Below the pieces are notes generated by a model. The model saw nothing but the letters and a program-made list of their open reading frames with translations, was not told the DNA's origin and ran no database searches. The translations under genes were made by a program, and so were the position numbers. This document shows, one piece after another, positions 36,005 to 45,314 of a stretch of 45,914 bases of DNA (the first letter of the stretch is position 1; every line of letters begins with the position of its first letter). The stretch lies in the NCBI RefSeq assembly GCF_900104445.1, contig NZ_FNJI01000034.1, positions 1 to 45,914 on the forward strand, given 5' to 3'. Source of the stretch: Desulforhopalus singaporensis (GTDB taxonomy: Bacteria; Desulfobacterota; Desulfobulbia; Desulfobulbales; Desulfocapsaceae).

Positions 36005-37052
36005 GGGGTGCCTCCAGTATTTTTTTAACTTTTTGAACATTGGCCCAGGCGGCATTTACAATTTTTTCATCCAGCTTCCCCCGGTCAATGTCTTGCATAA
36101 TATGATTTTGCACCTTGGGCAGAATATCTTTGTCATGGCTGAGGTTGTTGCCGATGATAATCATGTCGATTCCCGCCTTGAGGCAGAGGCAGCAGGCCTC
36201 TTCAAGTCCGTATCTGTCGGTAATGGCCTTCATCTGCATATCGTCAGAGACGATAAGACCGGAAAAATTCAGCTGCCGCCTGAGCAGTCCGGTCACGGTC
36301 CTGTATGACAGGGTCGCCGGATACAGGGGGTCGATGGCGGCGTTGTACAGGTGACCGATCATCACGGCTTCGATTTCGCCTTCATCTATAAGCGTTTGAT
36401 AGGGTTGAAGCTCCTGTTTCTGCCAGGTTGTCGAGATATCGACGAAGCCCAGGTGGGAGTCCGCAACCGAGCTGCCATGTCCTGGAAAATGTTTGATGCA
36501 CGAGCATATGTCCAGGCGGCGATGTTCCTTGATCCAGGCCCGGCTGTGGCTGATGACCCGGTCGGCATCCCTGGAAAAACTTCTTTTGTATCGTCCTATT
36601 ACCGGGTTTTCCGGGTTGACGTTGAGGTCCACCACCGGGGCGAGGTTGAAGTTTATCCCGGCTTCTTTAAGCAGCCGTGCCGTGATACGTGCGTTATTGG
36701 CGGTGGTATCGACTTCTGGTGTGCTCCCCATGGTTGCAGCCGATGTGGTCTGCACAAACCCCAGCTCGGGCCGAAAGCGGCCGACTCTGCCCCCCTCCTG
36801 GTCAACCGCTATGATCAGCGGTGCCGGGGAATTGGCGCGAAGCGCTGCCGTCAGCTGTTTTATCTGGGTTGGTCCCGTAATGTTGTTGTACTTGCTTCGA
36901 CTGGCAAGGTGACGGTCGAAAAGAATAACACCTCCGAGAAAATCTTCCCGGAGGTTACGGACAATCGGGTGGTCGCCGGATAGCGTCTCCCCCTGAAATC
37001 CTAAAATAAACAGCTGGCCGATCCGCTCTTTCAGGGGGGGCAGGTTAACCAT
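35991..37052 (-). CDS. nagZ: Beta-N-acetylhexosaminidase, GH3 (NagZ-like)
   Basis: This 353-residue glycoside hydrolase family 3 enzyme removes N-acetylglucosamine from peptidoglycan fragments. Visible motifs are AVDQEGGRVGRFRP, FNLAPVVDLN, KHFPGHGSSVADSH, which supplies the catalytic acid/base histidine, and IVSDDMQMKAI with the nucleophile aspartate. No signal peptide is evident, so it is probably cytoplasmic and involved in wall recycling. Its 3' end overlaps the TM2 gene. The hypothetical gene lies 30 bases downstream of its neighbour's start region on the same strand. Confidence 0.93.
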   Translation of the reverse strand: MVNLPPLKERIGQLFILGFQGETLSGDHPIVRNLREDFLGGVILFDRHLASRSKYNNITGPTQIKQLTAALRANSPAPLIIAVDQEGGRVGRFRPELGFVQTTSAATMGSTPEVDTTANNARITARLLKEAGINFNLAPVVDLNVNPENPVIGRYKRSFSRDADRVISHSRAWIKEHRRLDICSCIKHFPGHGSSVADSHLGFVDISTTWQKQELQPYQTLIDEGEIEAVMIGHLYNAAIDPLYPATLSYRTVTGLLRRQLNFSGLIVSDDMQMKAITDRYGLEEACCLCLKAGIDMIIIGNNLSHDKDILPKVQNHIMQDIDRGKLDEKIVNAAWANVQKVKKILEAPHVSQ

Positions 37053-37082
37053 GCAGACTCAATATTGGCAAGATGGGTGGTC

Positions 37083-37484
37083 TCAGATTTTTTCCAGCTC
37101 TATTTTCAGGGGAATGACATGGAGGCTTCTGGTTTTCTGTTCCGTATATCCCAGTGACCAGCCTTTGCAGGAATACGCTTCCCCTAATAGCGCACCGATA
37201 TTTTGTACAATGCCTTCAATGTTGATAATAGGGTGCCGTGAAAAAACCTGCGGAAGTCCCTGGGTCAAATTGCAGGCAAGACAGCAGTTGGGTCTTTCAT
37301 GGAGAATCAGTTCCATGGTAAGTTGATTGCCGTTGCTGCCCCGGTAGCCGAGTTCGATATCGTAAGATCCTTCATCTGCATCTCCAAATAATGCATCAAA
37401 AAAAGCGTTGGTTCTTTCCGGCGGAAAAAGTTCCGCAAGTTTTGCCTTGTTGAAGATTGTCGAAAAAGTATCAGTAGTATTCAT
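37083..37484 (-). CDS. Hypothetical protein
   Basis: This 133-residue soluble protein begins MNTTDTFSTIFNKAKLAELF and has the motif HERPNCCLACNLTQGLPQVF with three cysteines in C-C-x-x-C spacing. It ends in a beta-rich LHVIPLKIELEKI. I do not recognise a named family, although similar short proteins occur in delta-proteobacteria from memory. The nagZ gene follows 30 bases downstream, so the three minus-strand genes may form one unit. The divergent helicase gene starts 143 bases away. Confidence 0.72.
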   Translation of the reverse strand: MNTTDTFSTIFNKAKLAELFPPERTNAFFDALFGDADEGSYDIELGYRGSNGNQLTMELILHERPNCCLACNLTQGLPQVFSRHPIINIEGIVQNIGALLGEAYSCKGWSLGYTEQKTRSLHVIPLKIELEKI

Positions 37485-37626
37485 AACGCCCTGTCCAGAT
37501 ATAGAAGAAATAAGGGCTGTTTATCACGAGCCCGCTACGAACATTTGTTGTCGGCTAATATAACAAGGGGGGCAATTTTGTCAACCAACGTTGCGAGCGG
37601 AAAAACCCTGTGTTAAAGTAGCGCCC

Positions 37627-39810
37627 ATGAATGGAGATCCTTTTTCTGCTGTAGCAGATAAACATAGTGAATTCGTAGATTTGCAAGGTTTGAACAAGCC
37701 GCAGTATGAGGCGGTGACGACCACGGAGGGACCAGTGCTGGTGATCGCCGGCGCGGGCAGCGGCAAAACCCGCACCCTGGTGTACCGTGTGGCCCACCTT
37801 GTCGACAAGGGGGTAGCGCCTGAATCGATCCTGTTGTTGACGTTTACCCGGAAGGCGAGTCAGGAGATGTTGTGGAGGGCCGGCAGACTTCTCAATGAGA
37901 CCTGCAGCAGGGTGGTCGGCGGCACGTTCCACGGCATCGCCAACCTGCTGCTGCGGCGCTACGGCTCCCACCTCGGGTTTGACTCGTCCTTTTCCATAAT
38001 CGATAGGGCTGATGCGGAGGGGATTGTCAACTTATTGAAATCGTCGCTTGGGCTTGGGAAAAAAGAGAAGAGGTTTCCCTCCAAGAGAGTGGTTGTCAAT
38101 ATGATAAGCGGGGCCGTCAACAAGTCGATGAATCTTGAAACTCTGGTGCAGGAGCAGTACGGACACCTGCTCGATCATCTTGAAGATATTGAAAAGCTGC
38201 GCCGGCACTATCATGACTTCAAGCTTGACCACGGACTGATGGATTACGACGACCTGCTGGTGAATCTGCGGCGGCTGCTGGAAGAGTCGCCGGAGGTGCA
38301 ACAGACGATTGCGGGCAGATTTTCGTATATAATGGTCGATGAGTATCAGGACACCAACCTGATCCAGGCAGATATCGTCAGGCTGGCGGCCAATGAGAGC
38401 AAAAACGTCATGGTGGTGGGCGACGACTCCCAGTCGATCTATTCGTTCAGGGGAGCCGATTTCTACAATATCATGCGATTCCCGAAAGACTTCGGCGACA
38501 CCAGAGTCATCAAGCTGGAAGAGAACTACCGGTCGACCCAGCCGATCCTGTCCCTGACCAATAATATTATAGAAAACGCCGCTGAAAAATATACCAAGAC
38601 CCTTTTTACCTCAATAGAAGGGGATTGGCTGCCGAAGCTGTTTGGCGGCCGGGATGAGCTGGAGGAGGCCTCCTTTATTGTCCAAACCATAAAAAAACTC
38701 ATACAGCAGGGAGTGGAACCAGCAAATATCGCAGTGTTGTTTCGCTCCAGCTTTCATTCCTACAAGCTTGAAATCGAGTTGACCGCAGACCGCATCGAGT
38801 ATGAAAAAAGAGGGGGACTGAAACTGACCGAGTCCGCTCACATGAAGGATATGATCGCTTTTTTCCGAGTGCTCACAAATCCTCAGGACACGTTGTCGTG
38901 GAACAGAATTCTCTTGCAACTTGAAAAAGTAGGACCGGCGACGGCGCAGAAGATATCGAACACCATCGCGGGGGCAGATGATGTGCTCTACACGCTGCAG
39001 AACTATCGGGCGAAAACTACCTGGAAAGAAGCTTTTGACAGGCTGGTGCTGCTGTATGAAAAACTCCTTGGTGCAGAACAGAAACCAGGAATGCTTTTCG
39101 AGATAGCGCTCCACTACTATCAGCCCATTTTCGAGCGGTTGTACAGCGATGATTACCCGAAAAGACAAAAAGATCTCGATCAGCTCAAAGGCATTATGGA
39201 GGGCTACGAGGAGCTGCAGAGTTTTATTGACGATACCGCCCTTGATCCCCCCGAGCAGGTTAATGCGGAAGAAAGCTGCATGGACCGGCTTGTTCTTTCC
39301 ACCATACACTCAGCCAAGGGGCTTGAGTTTGACGCGGTTTTCGTCATGGGGCTGGCCGACGGCCGTTTCCCCCACGCATCGGCTTCGTATGGGGAGCAGT
39401 GGGAGGAGGAAAGAAGGCTGCTCTATGTTGCGGCAACCAGGGCCAGAAAATATCTGTATCTGACATATCCTAGACAGCTTATGACTCCGGACCGGCAGTT
39501 CCGGCGTACCGGAATGTCACCTTTTCTCAGTGAAATGAGCGGTGGATTGTTTGAGCGGATAAACGGCACCGGCGCCGGGGGCTATGGACAACGTGAGCAA
39601 ATTTCCCTGGAAGAAGCTTTGCCGGTACGGAAAAAGAAAACAAAAAAACTGCAGATGGAGGATTTTTCTGTCGGATGCAAGGTTCGACATCCGTTTTTTG
39701 GAACAGGTACGGTGAAAAAAACTTCCAAAGGGCGATCGCTTGATATTTATTTTGACAGGCACGGCCTGAAGACCCTGCACCTTGATTATGCAAAACTGAC
39801 AATTTTATAG
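37627..39810 (+). CDS. UvrD/PcrA-type superfamily 1 DNA helicase
   Basis: This is a 3'-5' ATP-dependent DNA helicase of 727 residues from the ATG at 37627; a TTG at 37591 is an unlikely longer start. Motifs in order: Q-motif LNKPQYEAV, Walker A AGAGSGKTRTL, DEYQDTN, GDDSQSIYSFRGAD, EENYRSTQ, STIHSAKGLEFDAVFVMGL, and VAATRARKYLYLTYP. A C-terminal Tudor-like domain (GCKVRHPFFGTGTVKK onward) matches PcrA/UvrD tails that bind RNA polymerase. Likely roles are repair and resolving replication or transcription blocks. FolC follows after 59 bases. Confidence 0.93.
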   Translation: MNGDPFSAVADKHSEFVDLQGLNKPQYEAVTTTEGPVLVIAGAGSGKTRTLVYRVAHLVDKGVAPESILLLTFTRKASQEMLWRAGRLLNETCSRVVGGTFHGIANLLLRRYGSHLGFDSSFSIIDRADAEGIVNLLKSSLGLGKKEKRFPSKRVVVNMISGAVNKSMNLETLVQEQYGHLLDHLEDIEKLRRHYHDFKLDHGLMDYDDLLVNLRRLLEESPEVQQTIAGRFSYIMVDEYQDTNLIQADIVRLAANESKNVMVVGDDSQSIYSFRGADFYNIMRFPKDFGDTRVIKLEENYRSTQPILSLTNNIIENAAEKYTKTLFTSIEGDWLPKLFGGRDELEEASFIVQTIKKLIQQGVEPANIAVLFRSSFHSYKLEIELTADRIEYEKRGGLKLTESAHMKDMIAFFRVLTNPQDTLSWNRILLQLEKVGPATAQKISNTIAGADDVLYTLQNYRAKTTWKEAFDRLVLLYEKLLGAEQKPGMLFEIALHYYQPIFERLYSDDYPKRQKDLDQLKGIMEGYEELQSFIDDTALDPPEQVNAEESCMDRLVLSTIHSAKGLEFDAVFVMGLADGRFPHASASYGEQWEEERRLLYVAATRARKYLYLTYPRQLMTPDRQFRRTGMSPFLSEMSGGLFERINGTGAGGYGQREQISLEEALPVRKKKTKKLQMEDFSVGCKVRHPFFGTGTVKKTSKGRSLDIYFDRHGLKTLHLDYAKLTIL

Positions 39811-39869
39811 TGTGATTCCCTGCAACTTTTAACCTGGACCGAGATCCAGAGATAATTTCCCCGATAACC

Positions 39870-41201
39870 ATGACATATAATGAAGTGTTAACGCATCTCA
39901 ACGCGTTGCAGATGCACAAAATCAAGCTTGGTCTTGGTGCCATGCAGTCGTTTCTGGCCAAAGTCGGCCGGCCCGAAACCCGGATAAAGACTGTTCACCT
40001 CGCCGGCACTAACGGCAAGGGATCGGTGTGCGCGGCTCTTGCAGAGATTCTGACCCGAAGCGGCTATCGGGTCGGTGTCTACACCTCTCCTCACCTCTCC
40101 AGTGTCCGGGAAAGGTTTCGTATAGGCTCCCGCTATATCAGCGAGGAAGAGTTTGGCGGGCTGGGAACAAAAATCTGCGAGGTCCTGGGAGACGAGCAGA
40201 TAACCTATTTTGAATTTACCACCGCGCTTGGTTTTCTCTGGTTTGCCGAGTCCGATGTCGACCTGGTGCTGCTTGAGACGGGGATGGGGGGGAGGCTTGA
40301 CGCAACAAATGTTGTCACTCCGCTTGTTTCGGTAATTACCAGTATAAGTATGGACCATGAGGCGTATCTCGGTAATAGTCTGGAAGAGATAGCCGGAGAG
40401 AAGGCGGGCATAATAAAACCTGGAGTTCCGGTGGTCTCTTCAGCAACAGACAGCAGGGCGGTGTCGGTTATAAAGACCGTCTGCGGCGAAAAAAATGCCC
40501 CCCTGTACATGCTGAAAGAAGATTTCGACTACAGCTGCAACGAAGACGGGAGCTGGTGCTGGAGCGGCAGGGAGCGCTTGGGCTCAATCAGGCTGGACCA
40601 TCTCCGGTCCGGCAGTCCCAGCCTGGTGCAGCAGGAAAACGAATCGGTAGCGCTTGTGGTTTTGGCGCTGCTTGAACAGCACGGGTTCTCATCTTCACAG
40701 GGCGACATTTACAGCGGCATCCGCGAGATGAGGTGGCCCGGAAGAATGGAATATTTCAGCCTGCCTTCCCCTTTTGGTCCGGAGGGAGAACAGCTGCAGG
40801 AGGGGGCTGCAGAGCTGCACTATCTTCTCGACGGGGCTCATAATCCCGCCGGAGTCGACAATCTGTCCGACACTCTGAAAAAGGCCTTTGGCGGCAGAGG
40901 GCTGATCGGTATCTGGGGGGCGATGTTTGACAAGGATCTGAACGCCACCTTGAAGTCTATCGCGCCTCTGTTCGATACTCTTGTCATAACCAGGCCGGAA
41001 GGCGAGCGATCCGCTTCGCCGGAACAGATATACGGGTTGCTGACTCCGGAGCAGCAACAAAAGGCCGAGTGCGTTGCCGATGTGGCAGAGGCGCTGCAAA
41101 CGGCGCAAAAAAAGGCCGGAGAAAAAGATCTTATCGTTGTCGGTGGTTCCCTTTACCTTATCGGGGCGGTTCGCCGTCTGTTGCGCGGAGAGCTTGCCTG
41201 A
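39870..41201 (+). CDS. folC: Bifunctional folylpolyglutamate synthase/dihydrofolate synthase
   Basis: This Mur-ligase-family enzyme of 443 residues adds glutamate to dihydropteroate and folates. The P-loop is AGTNGKGSVCAAL at about 45-57. Further motifs are YTSPHLSSVRERF, the FEFTTALGF region, LLETGMGGRLDATNVV, SMDHEAYLG and the C-terminal LLDGAHNPAG. Length and motifs are standard. The stop overlaps the start of the HNH gene by one base (TGATG). PabBC in the same window serves an earlier step of the pathway. Confidence 0.95.
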   Translation: MTYNEVLTHLNALQMHKIKLGLGAMQSFLAKVGRPETRIKTVHLAGTNGKGSVCAALAEILTRSGYRVGVYTSPHLSSVRERFRIGSRYISEEEFGGLGTKICEVLGDEQITYFEFTTALGFLWFAESDVDLVLLETGMGGRLDATNVVTPLVSVITSISMDHEAYLGNSLEEIAGEKAGIIKPGVPVVSSATDSRAVSVIKTVCGEKNAPLYMLKEDFDYSCNEDGSWCWSGRERLGSIRLDHLRSGSPSLVQQENESVALVVLALLEQHGFSSSQGDIYSGIREMRWPGRMEYFSLPSPFGPEGEQLQEGAAELHYLLDGAHNPAGVDNLSDTLKKAFGGRGLIGIWGAMFDKDLNATLKSIAPLFDTLVITRPEGERSASPEQIYGLLTPEQQQKAECVADVAEALQTAQKKAGEKDLIVVGGSLYLIGAVRRLLRGELA

Positions 41202-41503
41202 TGGCACACGATTTTCTCGATTTTGATGCTCCTGACGAGACGGAAATCAGACGGGAGAAAGAAAAGGCGAAAGCGCTGAGAAAAACGCGGTGGTGGCAAC
41301 AGAAAACCGGTCCGGGGATTTGTTATTATTGCAGGAAAAAAGTGCTGTACCGCCAGATTACCATGGACCATCTTGTTCCTCTTGCACGGGGCGGGCGTTC
41401 CACCAAGGACAACCTTGTCCCGTGCTGCAAGACCTGCAATAATTTAAAAAAATCGATGATGCCGCTTGAATGGGAAGAATATATGGAAAAGATGAAAAAA
41501 TAG
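41201..41503 (+). CDS. HNH endonuclease family protein
   Basis: This 100-residue protein consists of a basic helical N-terminus and one HNH domain: CYYCRKKV, then TMDHLVPLARGG with the catalytic histidine, then NLVPCCKTCNNLKKS. The two CxxC pairs should bind zinc, and the H-N-H residues are all present. Stand-alone HNH proteins next to housekeeping genes are common, and their targets are unknown. It starts at the ATG overlapping the folC stop, so translation is coupled. A longer upstream frame within folC is not credible. Confidence 0.88.
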   Translation: MAHDFLDFDAPDETEIRREKEKAKALRKTRWWQQKTGPGICYYCRKKVLYRQITMDHLVPLARGGRSTKDNLVPCCKTCNNLKKSMMPLEWEEYMEKMKK

Positions 41504-41634
41504 CGGCATATCTGTGGGGTAAGGGCGTGTGGTTCACCAGGGCTGCCAGGGTACAGTCGGTTTTGGGTTCGCGCTTTGCTGCCAAGTCACGACCAGCTGC
41601 CTGCAACTCAGGAAAAAAGTCATGCCAACAGTTC

Positions 41635-42090
41635 TTACCCGACTATCCATGTGGTGAATCCCTTGGTTTTTCGGGCAAGAGTGTTTGATATCGAACCAAA
41701 GAGAAATTCCTCGTTCTTGCTGATACCCCGTTTCCCGACCACCAGGGTGTTGCACTGATGCTTGTCCATGGCATTTAAAATCGCCTGGCTGATGGTTAAG
41801 CCGTCCGCCAGCTGGACACTGGTGGTTATCGCCTCCTCGCTTATCCCTAGTTTCGTCAGGTTCGATATCGCCAGCCTGAGGGCTGTTCCTGCCTGGTCCA
41901 CCATTATCTCCCTGTAGGCATCGAGAGTGCCGCCTTTGGTGTAATAGTCGGGCGGGGGGTCAGGATAAACGTACAGCAGATGTATCGATACTGTATTTGA
42001 CGCTGACGCTACCTGACCGACATATCGGATGGCGCGTAATGCGTCGTCCGAGTCGTTAACAGCTACAAGTATCTTATGCCAATCGTGCAT
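41635..42090 (-). CDS. Universal stress protein family
   Basis: This 151-residue UspA-fold protein opens with HKILVAVNDSDDALRAIRYV, has the middle strand NTLVVGKRG, and shows the ATP-binding glycine pattern GKRGISKNEEFLFGSISNTL (G-x2-G-x9-GS type). It therefore probably binds ATP, as UspFG/MJ0577-type proteins do. AGGAGG lies 8 bases before the ATG. It stands alone between the HNH and PanE-like genes. Confidence 0.93.
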   Translation of the reverse strand: MHDWHKILVAVNDSDDALRAIRYVGQVASASNTVSIHLLYVYPDPPPDYYTKGGTLDAYREIMVDQAGTALRLAISNLTKLGISEEAITTSVQLADGLTISQAILNAMDKHQCNTLVVGKRGISKNEEFLFGSISNTLARKTKGFTTWIVG

Positions 42091-42228
42091 TGAGGGTACC
42101 TCCTGCCTTCATTGTCTCATTTACAATGGTTTTATCCCATAAAACAAATCGGTTACGGCAATAAGGACTCGATATGTCGCGTTCCTCCGGGAACCTGCTC
42201 CAGCCTTTATGAGAAGCTTTGGTACAGC

Positions 42229-43188
42229 TTATCGCTCCATCGGCCACGCCTCCATTAATTTGAGGATAGAGGTCATCATCTGGTGTCTTGGCACCTCTAG
42301 TCCGAATTTTTCGGCATAGTTGGCTATGGCACCGCTCTGGGCCTCGATTTCTGTCGGCCGGCCGTTGAGAATATCCTGGAGCATTGACGAGAGATTGTTG
42401 GCGCTTTCCTGCACTACTTCCACAAATAGTTCGTAGAGATCGTCAACGATGGGTTCCACTCCTCGTGCCTTGGCTACCATCTCCCCCTCGGCAAGCAATA
42501 ACTTGACCAGACGTATCGATTCTTCATGCTGCAAAAGCTGGCCGTTTGGTACCTTGAAGACTGACGTTAAAGTGTTGAGCGTTGCGTAGGTGATGACTTT
42601 CGCCCACAGTCTGCCGATAATTTTGTGCGACCATTTGGTCGGGATATCGCTGTCGTTGAAAATCTGGCAGATATTTTTCAGCCGGGGGGTGACATCCCCT
42701 GTAAGCTCACCAACTTCACCCAGTTCGCCGATAAAGGTAAGGCCACGCCGTCCCCTGCGGACACGTGAGTTGCCCAGTGCCGTGCCGGACATGAACGTGA
42801 GTCCTGCGATTATCGCTTTAACCGGAAACATCTCCCGCAAAATGGCCTGATTGCCAAGACCGGTCTGCATGAACACGATGGGGCTGTTTTCCGTCACCAG
42901 GTGGGCAACGGATTCGGCGGCGGCTCTGGTGGCAAAAGACTTCACGGTGAGGAGCACCAGGTCGCATTTTTTTATTGTGGCGGCATCGGCAAGAGCTGTG
43001 ACGGGTACGCTCTCGATGGATTCAAGAGAATCCGACTTGTTGGCCATCACCCCTATCCCGTTGCGCTGCATCTCATCCACCACTGCCGGATTTTTGTCTA
43101 TCACGGTGACATCGTTTTTACCTTTGACCAACGATGCTCCGAACAGTCTTCCGATTGCGCCGCCGCCGACGATTACTATTTTCATCAT
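42229..43188 (-). CDS. 2-dehydropantoate 2-reductase (ApbA/PanE family)
   Basis: This NADPH-dependent reductase of the ketopantoate reductase family has 319 residues. The Rossmann motif VGGGAIGRLFGA is at about 6-17, followed by DKNPAVVD. The second half has the helical ApbA C-terminal domain, with the catalytic-lysine region in WSHKIIGRLWAKVITYATLN. The family includes ketopantoate reductase and related 2-ketoacid reductases. No other pantothenate gene is near, so I leave the symbol empty. AAGGGGG precedes a double ATG; either the one at 43188 or the one at 43185 may be used. Confidence 0.88.
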   Translation of the reverse strand: MMKIVIVGGGAIGRLFGASLVKGKNDVTVIDKNPAVVDEMQRNGIGVMANKSDSLESIESVPVTALADAATIKKCDLVLLTVKSFATRAAAESVAHLVTENSPIVFMQTGLGNQAILREMFPVKAIIAGLTFMSGTALGNSRVRRGRRGLTFIGELGEVGELTGDVTPRLKNICQIFNDSDIPTKWSHKIIGRLWAKVITYATLNTLTSVFKVPNGQLLQHEESIRLVKLLLAEGEMVAKARGVEPIVDDLYELFVEVVQESANNLSSMLQDILNGRPTEIEAQSGAIANYAEKFGLEVPRHQMMTSILKLMEAWPMER

Positions 43189-43376
43189 GTCCCCCTTGTA
43201 CCTCTGTTATCTTGTTGACACTTAAAAGTCTTGCAGCCGACCCGGAATGGTCGATTTCAGTTTGAAATAATCTCAATATGCAGCTTGTTTATGGTTTTCT
43301 CCTGTTATTATAGCACGCCTCCAACACTGTCTCCAGGCTGCTTAGATTGCATGACCTGCCGTAGCACATGGAATTG

Positions 43377-44360
43377 TTACCAGATCATATCCATTACCCT
43401 GCAAAGATCGTCGTAAAATTCCTTTACCTCATCATACATTACCGTGGTCCCCATGGAAAAATGCAGAAGAAGTTCATTGAGGGGATCCGGTATGTAGGGA
43501 TATATTTTTTTTAGGTTGAAAATCCTGTCCTGGGAGAGAAGGGCCATATCCTGGGGCTCAAGACTATTGAAAACCTTCTCGCCGAATTGGGGGTTTTGCA
43601 GGATAGATTTGGTACGAAAAGTATCCTGGCCCACAAGAAATAAAAGTACGCTGCCAAGTCCCAAAAGGTCGAGCGCAAAAGGCCTTTCCGGCAGGTAGAA
43701 ATCATAATCGAAATCAATCCACACAAAATGCTGCTTCTTCCGGTCGACAAAAATATGATCACGCCTGATGTCTCCATGCTTGAGCCCGTTCTGGTGTAAA
43801 TGTATTATTGCGTCGATACTGAGGAGATACCTCTGGAGAACATTGTAAAGATGATTTTCAAGGTAATCCCGGTGATCTTCGCCTAACTTATAGATGTATT
43901 TGTCGAGTCTTGTCCCGTTGACGATATCTAAAATGCGTACAAGATTGTCCGCTTCATCAAGGGTAGCGTATCCCTGCATGAATGCATCGTTTCCGCGGGT
44001 AAGTTCGATAACCTGCGCTTCCTTTTCCGGATTGCGGTAACACGTAATCTCTATCGGCCCGAGCCTTATCTTGTACGTTTCGTGAAAAACGAGTTTGACA
44101 ATCTGACGCTGTCCGCTTTCCAGGTCAAGCACCTTGGGAACCCACTGCTTCGGCTGTTCGTCTATGCCGAAACGTCCCTCCTTTGTGTGTCCGACGACCA
44201 GAAAATATCGGTTGTCCACATGTATCACATCACCGTAATCAATATTGCCGAAATCGCTGGTGTCGCTGAAAAGTTTAGGCTGATGCCGCAAAGAGCGTAA
44301 TGCCGGATGCTGCTTCATCCGCGGCAGGATATGTTCGGGAAAGGCGCTCCAGTTTACCAT
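43377..44360 (-). CDS. Protein kinase-fold protein with variant catalytic motifs
   Basis: This 327-residue soluble protein has a protein kinase-like fold in its second half. The catalytic-loop equivalent is KHGDIRRDHIF (HGD at about 195-197), with His where kinases have the metal-binding Asn. The DFG position reads WIDFDYD (D216-F217-D218). The following FALDLLGLGSVLLFLVG resembles the F-helix segment. A lysine in RQIVKLVF (about residue 89) may be the ATP lysine, and acidic residues follow in PEKEAQVIEL. The first 75 residues are an unrecognised extension that includes DYGDVIHVDNRYFLVVGH. It could be an active atypical kinase or a pseudokinase. The start at 44360 has no close ribosome binding site. 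Confidence 0.75.
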   Translation of the reverse strand: MVNWSAFPEHILPRMKQHPALRSLRHQPKLFSDTSDFGNIDYGDVIHVDNRYFLVVGHTKEGRFGIDEQPKQWVPKVLDLESGQRQIVKLVFHETYKIRLGPIEITCYRNPEKEAQVIELTRGNDAFMQGYATLDEADNLVRILDIVNGTRLDKYIYKLGEDHRDYLENHLYNVLQRYLLSIDAIIHLHQNGLKHGDIRRDHIFVDRKKQHFVWIDFDYDFYLPERPFALDLLGLGSVLLFLVGQDTFRTKSILQNPQFGEKVFNSLEPQDMALLSQDRIFNLKKIYPYIPDPLNELLLHFSMGTTVMYDEVKEFYDDLCRVMDMIW

Positions 44361-44995
44361 AATCTTTACTTGATCATCTTCCTGGGATAATCTTACCGAA
44401 TTCTGCGCTGTTGCTGCAGAAAACAGCTCTCGGGGCCATGGTTTGGAAAGGTGACACTGATAATCAAAAACGAATAGCCCGGAATAACAGTGATGGTTTT
44501 AGCAAACGACTCAGTCGTGTGACAATTGCCGTCGATTTTCACTGGTTACTAAACGATATCACTTTAATAGCATAGATTTCAAGGCAGGCGGTCACGCAGT
44601 AGCATCATCTCTGTATTCCATGATCGGCAACGAAACAGCCAGGGTGATACATTTTCCCTTTCCTAGAGGTTTAGCCATAAAATTTTTGCAGATAAAGAAA
44701 AAGCGGCGTGGCCGTAGACAGCAAGGTGCAAATGGCTTGCAACGTGATTTCTGTAAATACCCAGGTGACCTGTAAAAGGTGAGTCGTTTGATTTTTGTAC
44801 CGAACCATGCTTGAACATGGTGTTGTACTCCCCAGTTAAGCTTGAAGCACAACGAAAAGCTCGCGAGAAACCCTGACTGAAAGTTGACGCGTTTTTGAGG
44901 CAGATAAAAACAGGGGGCGCAAAATACTATTAAAACCTTGCATTGGTAAGGGATTGATGTATATTGCATTGCTCTGAACACATCGTTATCAATAT
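44361..44995. other. Large intergenic region before tRNA-Arg
   Basis: These 635 bases hold no gene I can support. Minus-strand frames across it run into the tRNA and are spurious. It contains a small hairpin (ACCATG/CATGGT at about 44804-44821) and presumably the promoters of the kinase-fold gene and of the tRNA. Its uneven composition could reflect old insertions, but no element is recognisable. Confidence 0.4.
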
Positions 44996-45072
44996 GGGCG
45001 GGTAGCTCAGCTGGATAGAGTGTCGGCCTCCGAAGCCGAAGGTCATGGGTTCGAATCCCATCTCGCCCACCA
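44996..45072 (+). tRNA. tRNA-Arg (CCG)
   Basis: A standard cloverleaf is visible. The acceptor GGGCGGG pairs with CTCGCCC. The D-arm has TAGCTCAGCTGGATAGAG, and the anticodon stem TCGGC/GCCGA holds the loop CTCCGAA with anticodon CCG. The T-arm has GGTTCGAATCC, the discriminator is A, and CCA is encoded at 45070-45072. Confidence 0.96.
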
Positions 45073-45081
45073 GTGATATCA

Positions 45082-45117
45082 GGCACTTGACGCAATAGTT
45101 GTTAAGTGCCTTTTTTG
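45082..45117 (+). terminator. Intrinsic terminator of tRNA-Arg
   Basis: GGCACTT at 45082-45088 pairs with AAGTGCC at 45104-45110, followed at once by six Ts (45111-45116). It is 10 bases past the CCA end and should end the tRNA transcript. The further bases to 45314 hold no supported gene. Confidence 0.85.
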
Positions 45118-45314
45118 TTCCCCACATTCTTTGTGACTGCCCCCAGCTCCATCTGTTGCTTTTCCCTCTCAAGCGCTCTTATCTGGGCTCTGATACTTTG
45201 AGATGGGCCGAAGCTGTAGCCGGAATAAAGGGTAAATCGCCAAACTGCCGGAACGCAAATTCGCTTGGTTTTATACAAGTACTTAGAGAGCTTTCACCGT
45301 AAGGATCATGCTTC

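Noticed and set aside
44592-45172. Minus-strand frames containing GIRTHDLRLRRPTLYPAEL and GFEPMTFGFGGRHSIQLSYP
   Set aside because: These are antisense translations of the tRNA-Arg gene, a familiar source of false proteins in databases.
45102-45287. Open minus-strand frame without a start codon, reading TLYSGYSFGPSQSIRAQIRA before a charged tail
   Set aside because: It looks somewhat protein-like and could be a gene remnant beside tRNA-Arg, but it has no start and no family I recognise, and its stop lies inside the tRNA terminator.
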